Origin: Rivibacter subsaxonicus
Lineage (GTDB): Bacteria > Pseudomonadota > Gammaproteobacteria > Burkholderiales > Burkholderiaceae_C
Reading direction: 5' to 3'
Assembly (NCBI RefSeq): GCF_004217215.1
Contig: NZ_SHKP01000006.1
Span: forward strand, 186,001 to 250,000
DNA length: 64,000 nt
The notes below the pieces were generated by a model. It saw nothing but the letters and a program-made list of their open reading frames with translations, was not told the origin of the DNA and did no database searches. A program made the position numbers and the translations under genes. Positions 35,736 through 44,112 of the stretch are shown here, piece after piece; position 1 is the first letter of the stretch, and every line of letters starts with the position of its first letter.

Positions 35736-36750
35736 ACTGGTGTTCACCGAGGCCGCCGCGCCGCCGCGCCTGGCCACGCGCAGCGTCGATCTGCCCCGTC
35801 CCGGCACCGGTGAGGTGCTGGTGCGCGTGCAAGCCACCTCGGTCAATCCGATCGATGCCAAGCGCGCGACCGGCTATGGCCGTCGCCTGCTGGGGCTCAA
35901 GGGCGCGGCGCGCTTCCCGCTCGTGCTCGGCAACGACGTTGCCGGTGTCGTTGAATCCTTCGGGGCCGGTGTGAATCGCTTTGCGCTTGGGCAGCGCGTG
36001 TACGGCCTGCTGGGCACGGGCCGCGCCGGTGGCGCGCATGCGTCGCACGTCGTCGTGCCGCAGGACTTCCTGCTGCCCGCGCCGGACCACGCCGATCCGA
36101 CCGCCTTGGCGGCGTTGCCCTATTCGTTCACGACGATGTGGCTCGCGCTGCGCTCGACCGGGATCAGCCCTGGCAACGCGCGCGGCGCCCGCGTGTTGAT
36201 CAACGGCGCCAACGGTGGCCTGGGCCGCCTGGCCATGCAGGTGCTCCTCCCCTGGGGCAGCCGCATCACCGCGATCTGCGGCAAGGGTCAGCGCCGAGCC
36301 GGCCTGGAGCTCGGAGCCGAAGTGGCCGTCGAGCACGGCCCGACCTGCATCCCTTCGCTGCCCGCGGACTTCGACGTGGTGCTGAACTTCGCGAACTGGG
36401 ACGACGATGCCCTCCTGGCATCGCGCCTCGGCCCGCGAGCGATGGGCCAGGCGACCACGGTGCACCCCTTGCTCACCAACTTCGACCGGCTGGGATGGCT
36501 GGGCGGGGCGTGGGCCAGCCGTCGCGACCGGAGCCGGATCCGCGCCATCGTCGCTTCGCGCGCACCGCAGGCCCGCTATGCCTGGACCATCTTCAAGCCC
36601 GATCGAGAGGCCCTCGAGGCGCTCGCCGAAGGCGTTCGAGCCCGAAGGCTCTCGCTGCTGGTCGGCGTCGCTGTGCCCTTCGACAACGCCATCGCCGCGT
36701 TCGACCATGTGTCGGCGGGCAAACCCGGCCGAGCGGTCCTGCTGCCGTGA
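35725..36750 (+). CDS. MDR-type alcohol/quinone oxidoreductase
   Basis: 341-aa medium-chain dehydrogenase/reductase without the structural zinc loop, i.e. of the quinone-oxidoreductase or reticulon-4-interacting type. GTG start at 35725 (GGGAGCCAAGC ahead) overlaps the monooxygenase by 11 bases. Features: GTGEVLVRVQATSVNPIDAK, FPLVLGNDVAGVVESFGAGV and the NAD(P) motif VLINGANGGLGRLAMQVL. It would reduce an enone or aldehyde of the pathway. Exact role unknown. Confidence 0.9.
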   Translation: MRHELVFTEAAAPPRLATRSVDLPRPGTGEVLVRVQATSVNPIDAKRATGYGRRLLGLKGAARFPLVLGNDVAGVVESFGAGVNRFALGQRVYGLLGTGRAGGAHASHVVVPQDFLLPAPDHADPTALAALPYSFTTMWLALRSTGISPGNARGARVLINGANGGLGRLAMQVLLPWGSRITAICGKGQRRAGLELGAEVAVEHGPTCIPSLPADFDVVLNFANWDDDALLASRLGPRAMGQATTVHPLLTNFDRLGWLGGAWASRRDRSRIRAIVASRAPQARYAWTIFKPDREALEALAEGVRARRLSLLVGVAVPFDNAIAAFDHVSAGKPGRAVLLP

Positions 36751-36774
36751 GGCCCCTTTCGGGAACGTGAAGAC

Positions 36775-38688
36775 ATGAGTGGAATCGCCTCGATCGCAGA
36801 CGTGCTTGCCGTCGAAAGTGAGCACGACGGTCTGCTGCCCAACAGCACCTACGAGATGATCGGCGCCGCAGCGCGCGCCCACCCCGATGCGCCGGCCTTG
36901 TCATTCTTCTTGCGCGTCGAAGATCATGCGCGGCCAGAAGTCTGGAACTACGAGGCGCTGTTCTCTCGCATTACGGCCACGGCCAACTTCCTGCACGAGT
37001 TGGGTGTAGCCAGCGAGGAGGTCGTCGCCTTCGTGCTGCCCAATCTCCCGCAGACGCACCTCGCGATCTGGGGCGGCCAGGCAGCTGGCATCGCCTTTGC
37101 CATCAACCCCATGCTGGAACCCACGGCCATCGCCGAGTTGCTCGACGCTGGGCAAGCGAAGGTGCTCATCACGCTCGCGCCGGTTCCCGGCATGGACCTG
37201 TGGTCGAGGCTGCGACCGCTGCTGGGCCGAGTGAGCAGTCTGCGGCACGTTGTGCTGGTCGACCTGGCCGGCCAAGCCCAGGCTGCCGGGAGCCCGGAGG
37301 CTGGTGTGGGCGCAGGGCAGTTCGAGGTGCACGACTTCGCGCAGGGCCTGGCGCGCCAGCCCGTGGACCGACTGACCGGCGGTCGTGTGATCCGCCCTGG
37401 CGACCGGTCGTCCTATTTCTGCACCGGTGGCACCACCGGTGCGCCCAAGATTGCGATGCGCACGCATGCGAACGAGATCGCCAACGCGTGGAGCGTCGGC
37501 CAGTTCCTCGGCGATGGCATCTCGGCGGGGAAGACCCTTTTCTGTGGTCTGCCGCTGTTCCACGTCAATGGTGTGCTGGTCACCGGTTTGCTGCCGTTCT
37601 CACGCGGCGCCCATGTGATTCTCGGCACACCGTCGGGCTATCGCGGCGACGGTGTCATCAAGCACTTCTGGCAGCTGGTCGAACACCACCGCATCAACTT
37701 CTTCAGCGGTGTGCCGACGGTCTATGCGGCGCTGATGCAGCAGCCGACCCAAGGCCGCGACCTCGGTTCGCTGGAGTACGGGCTCTGTGGGGCGGCGCCG
37801 ATGCCGGTGGAACTGATGCGCGCCTTCCAGGATTCGACGGGGCTGAAGATCCTCGAGGGATACGGGCTGACCGAGGGGACCTGCGTCAGCACATGCAACC
37901 CTCCATTGGGCGAGCGGCGCACCGGGTCGATCGGCCTGCGCCTGCCTTTGCAGGCCATGAAGGCTGTCGTGCTGGACGACGTCGGGGCCTACGTTCGCGA
38001 CTGCACGGTCGGCGAGCCGGGTGTGCTCGTGATCAGCGGCCCCAATGTGTTTGCCGGCTATCGCGACCCCGACCAGGACAAGGGGTTGTGGCTGGAGCTG
38101 AACGACGGTCGTCGTTGGCTGAACACCGGCGACCTTGGACGACAGGACGCGGACGGCTGCTTCTACCTGACCGGCCGCAAGAAGGAACTCATCATCCGGG
38201 GTGGCCACAACATCGACCCCGCGAGCATCGAAGAGCCCTTGCATCGGCACCCGGACGTGCAAATCGCCGCCGCGGTCGGCCGCCCCGACGTGCACGCGGG
38301 CGAGCTGCCGGTTGCCTATGTTCAGCTCAAGCCCGGCGCGCGCGTGACAGAAGATGAGCTGCTGTCCTTCGCCCGAGAACAGATCACCGAACGCGCGGCG
38401 ATGCCGAAGGCGATCAAGCTGGTGGCAGCCATGCCGCTGACCGGCGTCGGCAAGATCTTCAAGCCGGAGCTCAGGCTGCGCGAGATCGCGGATGCGCTGC
38501 GCACTGCGCTGCACGATGCAGGTGCCCCGGCTTCCCGGCTCGAGGTCGTCAACGACCCGCGTTTGGGGATTCGGGTCGAGGTCGCGGTGGCAGGCAGCGC
38601 GACCGCCGCTGTCGCCCGCGAAGTCCTGGGCCGGTTCCCGTTCCGATTCGAGGTGACATGGAGGAGTCCCTCGGCCAACCACGCGTAG
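36775..38688 (+). CDS. Acyl-CoA synthetase / aromatic acid-CoA ligase
   Basis: 637-aa AMP-forming ligase (ANL superfamily). P-loop SSYFCTGGTTGAPKIAMRTH, GLPLFHVNGVLVTGLLPFSR, EGYGLTEGTCVSTCN, the hinge region LNTGDLGRQDADGCFYLTGR and the lysine-bearing LTGVGKIFKPELR are all present. It activates a carboxylic acid to its CoA ester. The C-terminus has about 90 extra residues (from IADALRTALHDAGAP onward) beyond the usual ANL end; I recall this extension in fatty acyl- and steroid-acid ligases of proteobacteria. Last gene of the operon, with a terminator 50 bases downstream. Confidence 0.93.
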   Translation: MSGIASIADVLAVESEHDGLLPNSTYEMIGAAARAHPDAPALSFFLRVEDHARPEVWNYEALFSRITATANFLHELGVASEEVVAFVLPNLPQTHLAIWGGQAAGIAFAINPMLEPTAIAELLDAGQAKVLITLAPVPGMDLWSRLRPLLGRVSSLRHVVLVDLAGQAQAAGSPEAGVGAGQFEVHDFAQGLARQPVDRLTGGRVIRPGDRSSYFCTGGTTGAPKIAMRTHANEIANAWSVGQFLGDGISAGKTLFCGLPLFHVNGVLVTGLLPFSRGAHVILGTPSGYRGDGVIKHFWQLVEHHRINFFSGVPTVYAALMQQPTQGRDLGSLEYGLCGAAPMPVELMRAFQDSTGLKILEGYGLTEGTCVSTCNPPLGERRTGSIGLRLPLQAMKAVVLDDVGAYVRDCTVGEPGVLVISGPNVFAGYRDPDQDKGLWLELNDGRRWLNTGDLGRQDADGCFYLTGRKKELIIRGGHNIDPASIEEPLHRHPDVQIAAAVGRPDVHAGELPVAYVQLKPGARVTEDELLSFAREQITERAAMPKAIKLVAAMPLTGVGKIFKPELRLREIADALRTALHDAGAPASRLEVVNDPRLGIRVEVAVAGSATAAVAREVLGRFPFRFEVTWRSPSANHA

Positions 38689-38735
38689 CTGGGCAGTTGA
38701 CACGTCGCGACGGCAGGCGGACGCAGCAAAGAGAA

Positions 38736-38812
38736 AGGGCCGCTCTGAGAGCGGCCATTTTTCCATTTGCAATCGTGAGTTTCCTCACGGGTCAATGGGT
38801 CTGATCTGCAAG
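38736..38812. repeat. 77-bp conserved terminator element, copy A
   Basis: Begins with a strong hairpin GGCCGCTC-TGA-GAGCGGCC (38738-38756) followed by ATTTTT, a Rho-independent terminator for the operon on the plus strand. The minus strand also ends in a T-rich run after the stem. Beyond it follow a second small hairpin (CGTGAG-TTTC-CTCACG) and a tail ending GTCTGATCTGCAAG. All 77 bases recur at 48787-48863 with about two changes, including the part that is not needed for termination. Confidence 0.85.
38738..38763 (+). terminator. Rho-independent terminator of the catabolic operon
   Basis: Perfect 8-bp stem with a TGA loop and a downstream T-run, 50 bases after the ligase stop codon. Stem and T-runs on both sides allow it to work for converging transcription as well. 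Confidence 0.85.
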
Positions 38813-38818
38813 GCGGCT

Positions 38819-38834
38819 GGGAGTTCGATCCTCC
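38819..38834 (+). other. tRNA T-arm-like fragment
   Basis: The 16 bases GGGAGTTCGATCCTCC are identical to the T-arm of the tRNA-Ala gene at 48933-49008, but on the opposite strand and without a surrounding tRNA fold. Seven bases separate it from the end of repeat copy A. It may be a leftover of integration at a tRNA gene or chance. Confidence 0.35.
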
Positions 38835-38936
38835 AGAAGGCGTCCTACCTGAGGGGGATCTGCCTGGAAGCAGCAACTGCACTGCGCCGGTACGACGGGG
38901 CGCAGATGTGCGCCAAGCACCCGGCCAAGCCGATGC

Positions 38937-39152
38937 TCAGCGAGATGCTCGGCGTGCCACCGGGCGCGGCCCATGGACGGCGGCCACATCGCTTCGAACC
39001 GCATGCCATGCCGAACGCAGACCTCGCGCCGCGGCGCGCCAGAAGTCATCGATCGCCTCGCGCCGCAGTTCGACGGCACGTGCCTTCGCGGCGTCCATCA
39101 GGGCGGCTTGTTCGAGCGGCGACAGCCTGTCGTGAAAGCGTTCGGTGTTCAT
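38937..39152 (-). CDS. Small hypothetical protein divergent from LysR
   Basis: 71-aa helical, Arg/Ala-rich protein starting MNTERFHDRLSPLEQAALMD, with AKARAVELRREAIDDFWRAA in the middle. AGAGGACTGCTC precedes the ATG. Such short proteins often sit next to LysR genes in Burkholderiales, but the function is not known. Soluble, no motifs. Confidence 0.6.
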   Translation of the reverse strand: MNTERFHDRLSPLEQAALMDAAKARAVELRREAIDDFWRAAARGLRSAWHAVRSDVAAVHGPRPVARRASR

Positions 39153-39228
39153 GAGCAGTCCTCTAGTCGATGAGGTCACTCTAGGTACCGCCGTTCGAGC
39201 CGGAAACGGCGCGCCAAGCAAATTCGTG

Positions 39229-39243
39229 TTGCGCCGGGCGCAA
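39229..39243. promoter_or_regulatory. LysR-type binding site candidate
   Basis: Perfect palindrome TTGCGCC-G-GGCGCAA in the 126-base gap between the small gene and the lysR start; it contains the T-N11-A core common to LysR boxes and ends 35 bases before the start codon. Confidence 0.6.
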
Positions 39244-39278
39244 GGCCAGCGGCGCTGGCGCCCCCTACCATTTGCGCC

Positions 39279-40184
39279 ATGAATGAACTCGCCTTCGACG
39301 ACCTAAAGTTGTTCGCGCGCGTGGCGGCGTTGGGGACGCTGTCCGCCGTCGCGCGCGAACGCGAAGTGCCCGTGAGCCAGGTGTCCCGGGCGCTTGCGCG
39401 CATCGAGGCGGCCTGCGGCGCGCGGTTGATCCATCGCTCCACGCATGGCTTGGCTCTCACCGTCGAAGGCCAGACCTTTCTGGACTATTGCCACCGCATC
39501 GGCGGCACGCTGGATGAACTGGAGGGCGAGTTCTCGACCAAGACACGCGAGGCGAGCGGGCTTGTGCGCGTCGCCGCCAGCACGGTGATGGCTCAGTACC
39601 AGTTGCTGCCAAGCCTGGCCGGGCTCAACGAGCGGCATCCTCAACTGCGCGTGGAGCTCGAGGTCAGCGACCGGCTCGCCGACATGGCGCGCGACGGCAT
39701 CGACATCGCCATCCGTACCTCCGTGGCGCTGCCGGAAACCGTGGTGGCGCGGCAGATCGGCAGGCTGGGTCGAGCCCTGTACGCCGCTCCCGAATACCTG
39801 GCGCGTTCCGGAACACCAGCGCATCCGGACGAGCTGCGTCGGCACCGGCTCGTGACCAACAGCGCAGCGACGCATCTGAATCATTGGTCCTTCATCGTCG
39901 AGGGCCGGCCGGTCAGTCTGGCGGCCGAGGGCTACTGGCGCTGTAACGACACGGGACTCGCGGCCAGCATGGTGTTGCAGGGTCTGGGCATCGGCCGGCT
40001 CGCGACCGTTGCGGCCGAGCCGTTGGTCCATCAGGGACGACTGGTGCCGGTGCTGTCGGCGTTCGTCGATATGCAGCCGGTTCCCATCTACGCGGTCACC
40101 GCCGGCACGCGCCAGCGGCTGCCGAAGATCAAGGCCTGCCTCGACTACTGGGCGGAGTGGTTCGGGCGATTCCAAGCCGCGTGA
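39279..40184 (+). CDS. LysR-family transcriptional regulator
   Basis: 301-aa LysR regulator. N-terminal HTH: LKLFARVAALGTLSAVARER plus EVPVSQVSRALARIEAACGA; the co-inducer domain follows (ASGLVRVAASTVMAQYQLLP, RDGIDIAIRTSVALPETVV). It belongs to the CrgA-like group that usually controls a divergent gene; the divergent small gene is the only candidate here. Effector unknown. Confidence 0.93.
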   Translation: MNELAFDDLKLFARVAALGTLSAVAREREVPVSQVSRALARIEAACGARLIHRSTHGLALTVEGQTFLDYCHRIGGTLDELEGEFSTKTREASGLVRVAASTVMAQYQLLPSLAGLNERHPQLRVELEVSDRLADMARDGIDIAIRTSVALPETVVARQIGRLGRALYAAPEYLARSGTPAHPDELRRHRLVTNSAATHLNHWSFIVEGRPVSLAAEGYWRCNDTGLAASMVLQGLGIGRLATVAAEPLVHQGRLVPVLSAFVDMQPVPIYAVTAGTRQRLPKIKACLDYWAEWFGRFQAA

Positions 40185-40324
40185 CCACAAGAAGGAGTCG
40201 ACCGACCGGCCCGGTCGATTGCTGCAGGATCCGAGCCCGTCGTCCATGCGTGCTGGAAACACGCCACCGTGCTTGAGCGCAGCGGTCATCGAACCCACGA
40301 CCCTTGCACGCTGCGCGCCGGACA

Positions 40325-40525
40325 TCACCAGCTTGTCGGATCCACCTCGTTGATGAAGCAGTGAGAGATGCCGGTGTCGGCGGGAAAGGCAGCCAAACCG
40401 CCGGCAACCATTCGATGCAAGGTTCCGTCTATCCAGGCCTCAACTGCTCGCGGAGCGGATGAAGGGGGGACGTATAGCCATGGCTGAATCTCTTTGGACG
40501 ATGTGATCGGTGCGATCTCCCTGCC
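40325..40525 (-). pseudogene. Cupin-domain protein fragment
   Basis: A minus-strand frame without a start codon reads PWLYVPPSSAPRAVEAWIDG then TLHRMVAGGLAAFPADTG and ISHCFINEVDPTSW before a stop at 40325. This matches the second cupin motif region of small cupin proteins (WIDG..H.M..GD..AFPAGTGI.H.FIN). The N-terminal half and the end after FIN are missing. It lies directly beyond an integron-like core site (40526), so it may be a truncated cassette gene. Remnant only, no function expected. Confidence 0.5.
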
Positions 40526-40532
40526 GCCTAAC
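40526..40532 (-). repeat. Integron-like core site (GTTAGGC), downstream of GNAT
   Basis: GTTAGGC on the minus strand, following CTCGATC, resembles the R' core of attC sites. It lies 72 bases after the GNAT stop. A second GTTAGGC is at 41083; both are continued by the same two bases on the outer side (TCGTTAGGC), so a 9-mer is shared. See the corresponding finding. Confidence 0.4.
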
Positions 40533-40603
40533 GATCGAGCTTGGCGGGCCGCGGCCGGCCGACAGCCAGTGGCGGAAGTCCGCTTGCGCGAGGGGCATTG
40601 GCA

Positions 40604-41077
40604 TCACCGCTCCGGAGCGATGCGAAGCCACTTCTCCATTCGAACGCCGTCCGAGACACCGCTGTACATGCGCGACTTGATGACCAGTTCACGGTATCCG
40701 TGCTCGTTGTAGAAGCTCCTCGCGGCGACGTTGTCCCACCTTGCTTCCAGTCGAACGCGCGCGGTGCCTGCGGCACGCGCTGACTCTTCAAGCCACCGCA
40801 GGACCGCACTGCCAACACCGCGGCGCTGACTCGACGGGTGGACCGCAAACAGGACCAAGTGAGCATCCTCTTCCAAGTACTCCATGATTCCGAAGGCGAC
40901 GAGCCGGCCTTGCGTTCTCACGACAGCGACGTTCGTCTCTGGTGAAGCGATGGCGCGTGCCACTCGGCTAGGACGCCACGACCAGGGCAGGCCATGCTCG
41001 ATGAGTTCGCGTGACATCTCGGCAACGTCGGCAGCATCACTGGCCGAAGCGAGGTGCACCGGCGGGTCGGCAGTCAC
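40604..41077 (-). CDS. GNAT-family N-acetyltransferase (cassette-like)
   Basis: 157-aa acetyltransferase. The acetyl-CoA loop is visible as HLVLFAVHPSSQRRGVGSAV followed by LRWLEESARAAGTARVRLEA and the C-terminal NVAARSFYNEHGYREL. Start is a GTG at 41077 with AGG six bases ahead. It is bounded by two GTTAGGC sites 557 bases apart, and its length and single-gene layout resemble an integron gene cassette. The substrate is unknown; cassettes often carry GNAT genes of unclear use. Confidence 0.82.
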   Translation of the reverse strand: MTADPPVHLASASDAADVAEMSRELIEHGLPWSWRPSRVARAIASPETNVAVVRTQGRLVAFGIMEYLEEDAHLVLFAVHPSSQRRGVGSAVLRWLEESARAAGTARVRLEARWDNVAARSFYNEHGYRELVIKSRMYSGVSDGVRMEKWLRIAPER

Positions 41078-41082
41078 TTGAT

Positions 41083-41089
41083 GCCTAAC
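41083..41089 (-). repeat. Integron-like core site (GTTAGGC), upstream of GNAT
   Basis: GTTAGGC on the minus strand directly before the GNAT start; the preceding bases (GTTCATTC) resemble the R' end of an attC site. A short hairpin (GCCGC-GGTGAA-GCGGC) lies further upstream at about 41120. Confidence 0.4.
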
Positions 41090-41196
41090 GAATGAACGGG
41101 ACTTCCCCGAGCCTGCCGCGGTGAAGCGGCGGTCGGCAACGAAGCGCCACGATGGGAAGTGCAATCTCTCATCAACGTGCTCAAGAGGGGCAGTCC

Positions 41197-41290
41197 ATGA
41201 GCATTCTGTAGGTCGGCATCGACATCGCCAAGAACGTCCTCGCTGTGCACAGCCTGGTTGCCACAGGCAAGCCGGCAGGCCCGGTCAGGC
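41197..41290 (+). pseudogene. IS110-type transposase fragment
   Basis: ATG with AGAGGGG ahead, then MSIL, an in-frame stop, and VGIDIAKNVLAVHSLVATGK, the N-terminal DEDD-type start of IS110/IS1111 transposases. Only about 30 codons remain before the sequence switches to an IS3 fragment. Inactive. Confidence 0.75.
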
Positions 41291-41389
41291 GTGTTCGACC
41301 ACACCGAGCGCTTCTACAACCCGACGCGCCGGCACTCGACGCTTGGGTACGTCAGCCCGGTAGAGTTCGAACAGGCTCGAGAAGCTTAG
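41291..41389 (+). pseudogene. IS3-family transposase C-terminal fragment
   Basis: 33 codons reading VFDHTERFYNPTRRHSTLGY then VSPVEFEQAREA and a stop. This is the typical end of an IS3-family OrfB integrase (FYNxxRRHSTLGYxSPxEFE). It is joined directly to the IS110 fragment, so two elements have been lost at one spot. Confidence 0.85.
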
Positions 41390-41458
41390 GTCGGGGTCCA
41401 CCGAATCGGCAGCGGCCCAGATCGGTCAGGAGTGGCCAAGCGCGATCAAGGTGAAGCG

Positions 41459-44011
41459 ATGCCGGCAAGCAAGGATCCTCTCGATCGGTACCGCACCAAG
41501 CGCAACTTCGGCGAGACGCCTGAGCCGCGTGGCGAGATCGCGCCCTCCGATTCGAATTTGGCCTTCGTGATCCAGAAGCACGCCGCGACACGGTTGCACT
41601 ACGACTTTCGACTGGAACTGGGCGGCGTCATGCTGTCGTGGGCCGTGCCAAGGGGACCGAGCTATGACCCCCGCGAGAAGCGCATGGCGATTCAGGTCGA
41701 GGATCACCCGATCTCCTACAACAGCTTCGAAGGGACCATCCCGGCCAAACAGTACGGCGCTGGCTCGGTGATCATCTGGGACCGAGGTACATGGGAGCCC
41801 GTCAGCGACCCGCACGCTGGATTGGTCGAGGGCAAACTCCTCTTCAAGCTCCATGGCCAGAAGATGGCCGGGCTGTGGGAACTCGTGCGCATCGCCAAGC
41901 CAGGCGACCGGCAGATCGCCTGGATCCTGTTCAAGAAGCACGATGACTATGAGCGGCCCAAGGAGGCGTACGACGTCGTCAAGGCGCTTCCAGACAGCGT
42001 CGTTGCCAGACCGCTCGGACCGGCGTCGAGACCCGTGCGCAGGCAGCACGCCGGCGAATCTCCACGGTCGGGCGTCACCGACCCGTCGATGCTGCCCGGC
42101 GCCATCAAGGCCCCGGTGCCGGCCAGGATCGGTCCACAGCTCGCAACGCTCAGCACGGCTCTTCCGCTGGACGGCGACTGGATCTTCGAGATCAAGTTCG
42201 ACGGCTACCGCCTGATGTCCCGAATCGAGAACGGCGTGCCACGACTGATCACGCGCGGCGGGCATGACTGGACTTCGAAGATGCCCGGCCTTGCCACCGA
42301 GCTGGCCGGCCTGGACCTCGGCTCGGCCTGGCTCGACGGCGAGCTTGTCGTCTTGGCGGCCGATGGCCTCCCCGATTTCAACGCATTGCAGAAGGCCCTC
42401 GATCAGCGCGACGCCGACCGCATCGTCTACTTCCTGTTCGACGTTCCGTACCTCCAAGGCTTCGACCTGCGTCAGACCCCACTACAGGAACGGCGACAGC
42501 TTTTGCGGGCGCTGCTCGAATCCAAGACCCTTGAACGGATCCGCTTCAGCGTCGACTTCGACGCCGATCCGGCGAGCATCCTGCAGTCCGCGTCCAATCT
42601 CAAGCTGGAGGGGGTGATTGCCAAGCGTACCGATGCACCCTACCTGTCGCAGCGGACACAGACCTGGCTCAAGCTCAAGTGCCGACAACGACAGGAGTTC
42701 GTCGTGGGCGGGTTTACCGATCGCGGCAACGACCCCGCGGCGTCGGAGATCGGCAGCCTGATGCTCGGCGTCCATGACGGGCAGGGCCAGCTTGTCTCGG
42801 TCGGTGGCGTGGGCACCGGGTGGGACGCCGCGACGGCCATCGCCCTGAAGGGTCGCGTGGCAGCGCTCGAGACAACCACGTCGCCGTTTGCCGGAGACGG
42901 AGCCGCCAGGCAGGGCCAATGGACAAGGCGCCCCGCGGGCAGCGTACGCTGGGTCAGACCGAAGCTGGTGGTCGAGGCGAGCTTTGCCGGCTGGACGCCG
43001 GAGGGCCAGATTCGCCATGCCGTCTTCGAGGGGCTTCGGGCCGACAAGCCCTCGAAGGATGTGGTTCGCGAGGACGCCACCACGCCGCAAGGTGCAATGC
43101 CGCTGCGCTCGGCGGCCGCCGCGAACGCGACCAGGGTCTCCAACCCCGAGCGCGTCATCGACGCGAGCACCGGACTGACCAAGCTCGACCTGGTTCGCTA
43201 CTACGAGAGCGTGGCCGACTGGATGATTCCGCACCTGAAGGGCCGTCCATGCTCGCTCGTGCGCGGGCCGACCGGCATCGCCGGCGAACTCTTTTTCCAG
43301 AAGCACGCGGACAAGCTTCACATCCCCGATGTGAAGGAACTCGCCCCGTCCCTTTGGCCGGAGCATGATCCGCTGCTCGAGGTTCACACGGCAAAGGGGC
43401 TCGCCGGCGCCGCTCAGATGAACGTCATCGAGTTCCACACCTGGAACGCGCTGGTCAAGAACCTCGACAAACCCGATCGCATGGTCTTCGATCTGGACCC
43501 CGGGGACGGTGTGGCCTGGCTTCGGGTCTTGGAGGCCGCATCGCTAACCCGGTCCTTCCTGAAGGATCTCGGACTCGACGCCTGGCTCAAGACCAGCGGC
43601 GGCAAGGGACTGCACGTCGTCGTGCCACTGGCGCCCCGTCATGGATGGCCCGCCGTCAAGGGACTCTCGCAGGCCATCGTGCAACACCTGGCCAACGTGC
43701 TCCCCGACCGGTTCGTGGCGAAGAGCGGGCCGAAGAACCGGGTCGGCAAGATCTTTGTCGACTACCTCCGCAACGGTTTCGGGGCCACGACCGCGGCGGC
43801 CTACTCGGCCCGCGCGCGCCCCGGCCTCGGGGTTTCCATGCCGGTGCCATGGGAGATGCTCGACTCGCTCAAAGGCGGCTCGCAATGGACGATTGCGACG
43901 GCGCGAGAGCATCTGTCGTTCCACACCTCGGACCCGTGGGTGGACTACTGGAAGACGCGGCAGACACTGCGCAGGGCGATGAAGATCCTGGAGTTCGATC
44001 CGCCCGAGTGA
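41459..44011 (+). CDS. ligD: ATP-dependent DNA ligase D (multidomain, NHEJ)
   Basis: 850-aa LigD with the Pseudomonas-type order. Phosphoesterase about 30-175 (HYDFRLELGGVMLSWAVPRG, VEDHPISYNSFEGTIP); ligase about 220-525 with the nucleotidyl lysine in DWIFEIKFDGYRL (about residue 245) and KLEGVIAKR, WLKLKC; polymerase about 565-830 with MVFDLDPGDG and KTSGGKGLHVVVPL. It end-processes, fills and seals double-strand breaks together with Ku. ATG 41459 has AAGGTGAAGC ahead; a GTG at 41432 also exists. Ku and a TPR/MerR gene follow on the same strand. IS fragments precede it, so the operon may be acquired. Confidence 0.96.
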   Translation: MPASKDPLDRYRTKRNFGETPEPRGEIAPSDSNLAFVIQKHAATRLHYDFRLELGGVMLSWAVPRGPSYDPREKRMAIQVEDHPISYNSFEGTIPAKQYGAGSVIIWDRGTWEPVSDPHAGLVEGKLLFKLHGQKMAGLWELVRIAKPGDRQIAWILFKKHDDYERPKEAYDVVKALPDSVVARPLGPASRPVRRQHAGESPRSGVTDPSMLPGAIKAPVPARIGPQLATLSTALPLDGDWIFEIKFDGYRLMSRIENGVPRLITRGGHDWTSKMPGLATELAGLDLGSAWLDGELVVLAADGLPDFNALQKALDQRDADRIVYFLFDVPYLQGFDLRQTPLQERRQLLRALLESKTLERIRFSVDFDADPASILQSASNLKLEGVIAKRTDAPYLSQRTQTWLKLKCRQRQEFVVGGFTDRGNDPAASEIGSLMLGVHDGQGQLVSVGGVGTGWDAATAIALKGRVAALETTTSPFAGDGAARQGQWTRRPAGSVRWVRPKLVVEASFAGWTPEGQIRHAVFEGLRADKPSKDVVREDATTPQGAMPLRSAAAANATRVSNPERVIDASTGLTKLDLVRYYESVADWMIPHLKGRPCSLVRGPTGIAGELFFQKHADKLHIPDVKELAPSLWPEHDPLLEVHTAKGLAGAAQMNVIEFHTWNALVKNLDKPDRMVFDLDPGDGVAWLRVLEAASLTRSFLKDLGLDAWLKTSGGKGLHVVVPLAPRHGWPAVKGLSQAIVQHLANVLPDRFVAKSGPKNRVGKIFVDYLRNGFGATTAAAYSARARPGLGVSMPVPWEMLDSLKGGSQWTIATAREHLSFHTSDPWVDYWKTRQTLRRAMKILEFDPPE

Positions 44012-44112
44012 CGTGCCTGCCGGCGCGCCAGGCACGCGGGAGCTTCCAATCCTTTTCTGCGACAGGGAGAAGCCGTATGCTGAGGTTTCGTCCTACGCCA
44101 GGAGAGCATTTC

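Noticed and set aside
40198-40218. Inverted repeat TCGACCG / CGGTCGA after lysR
   Set aside because: Seven-base arms without a T-run; not convincing as a terminator.
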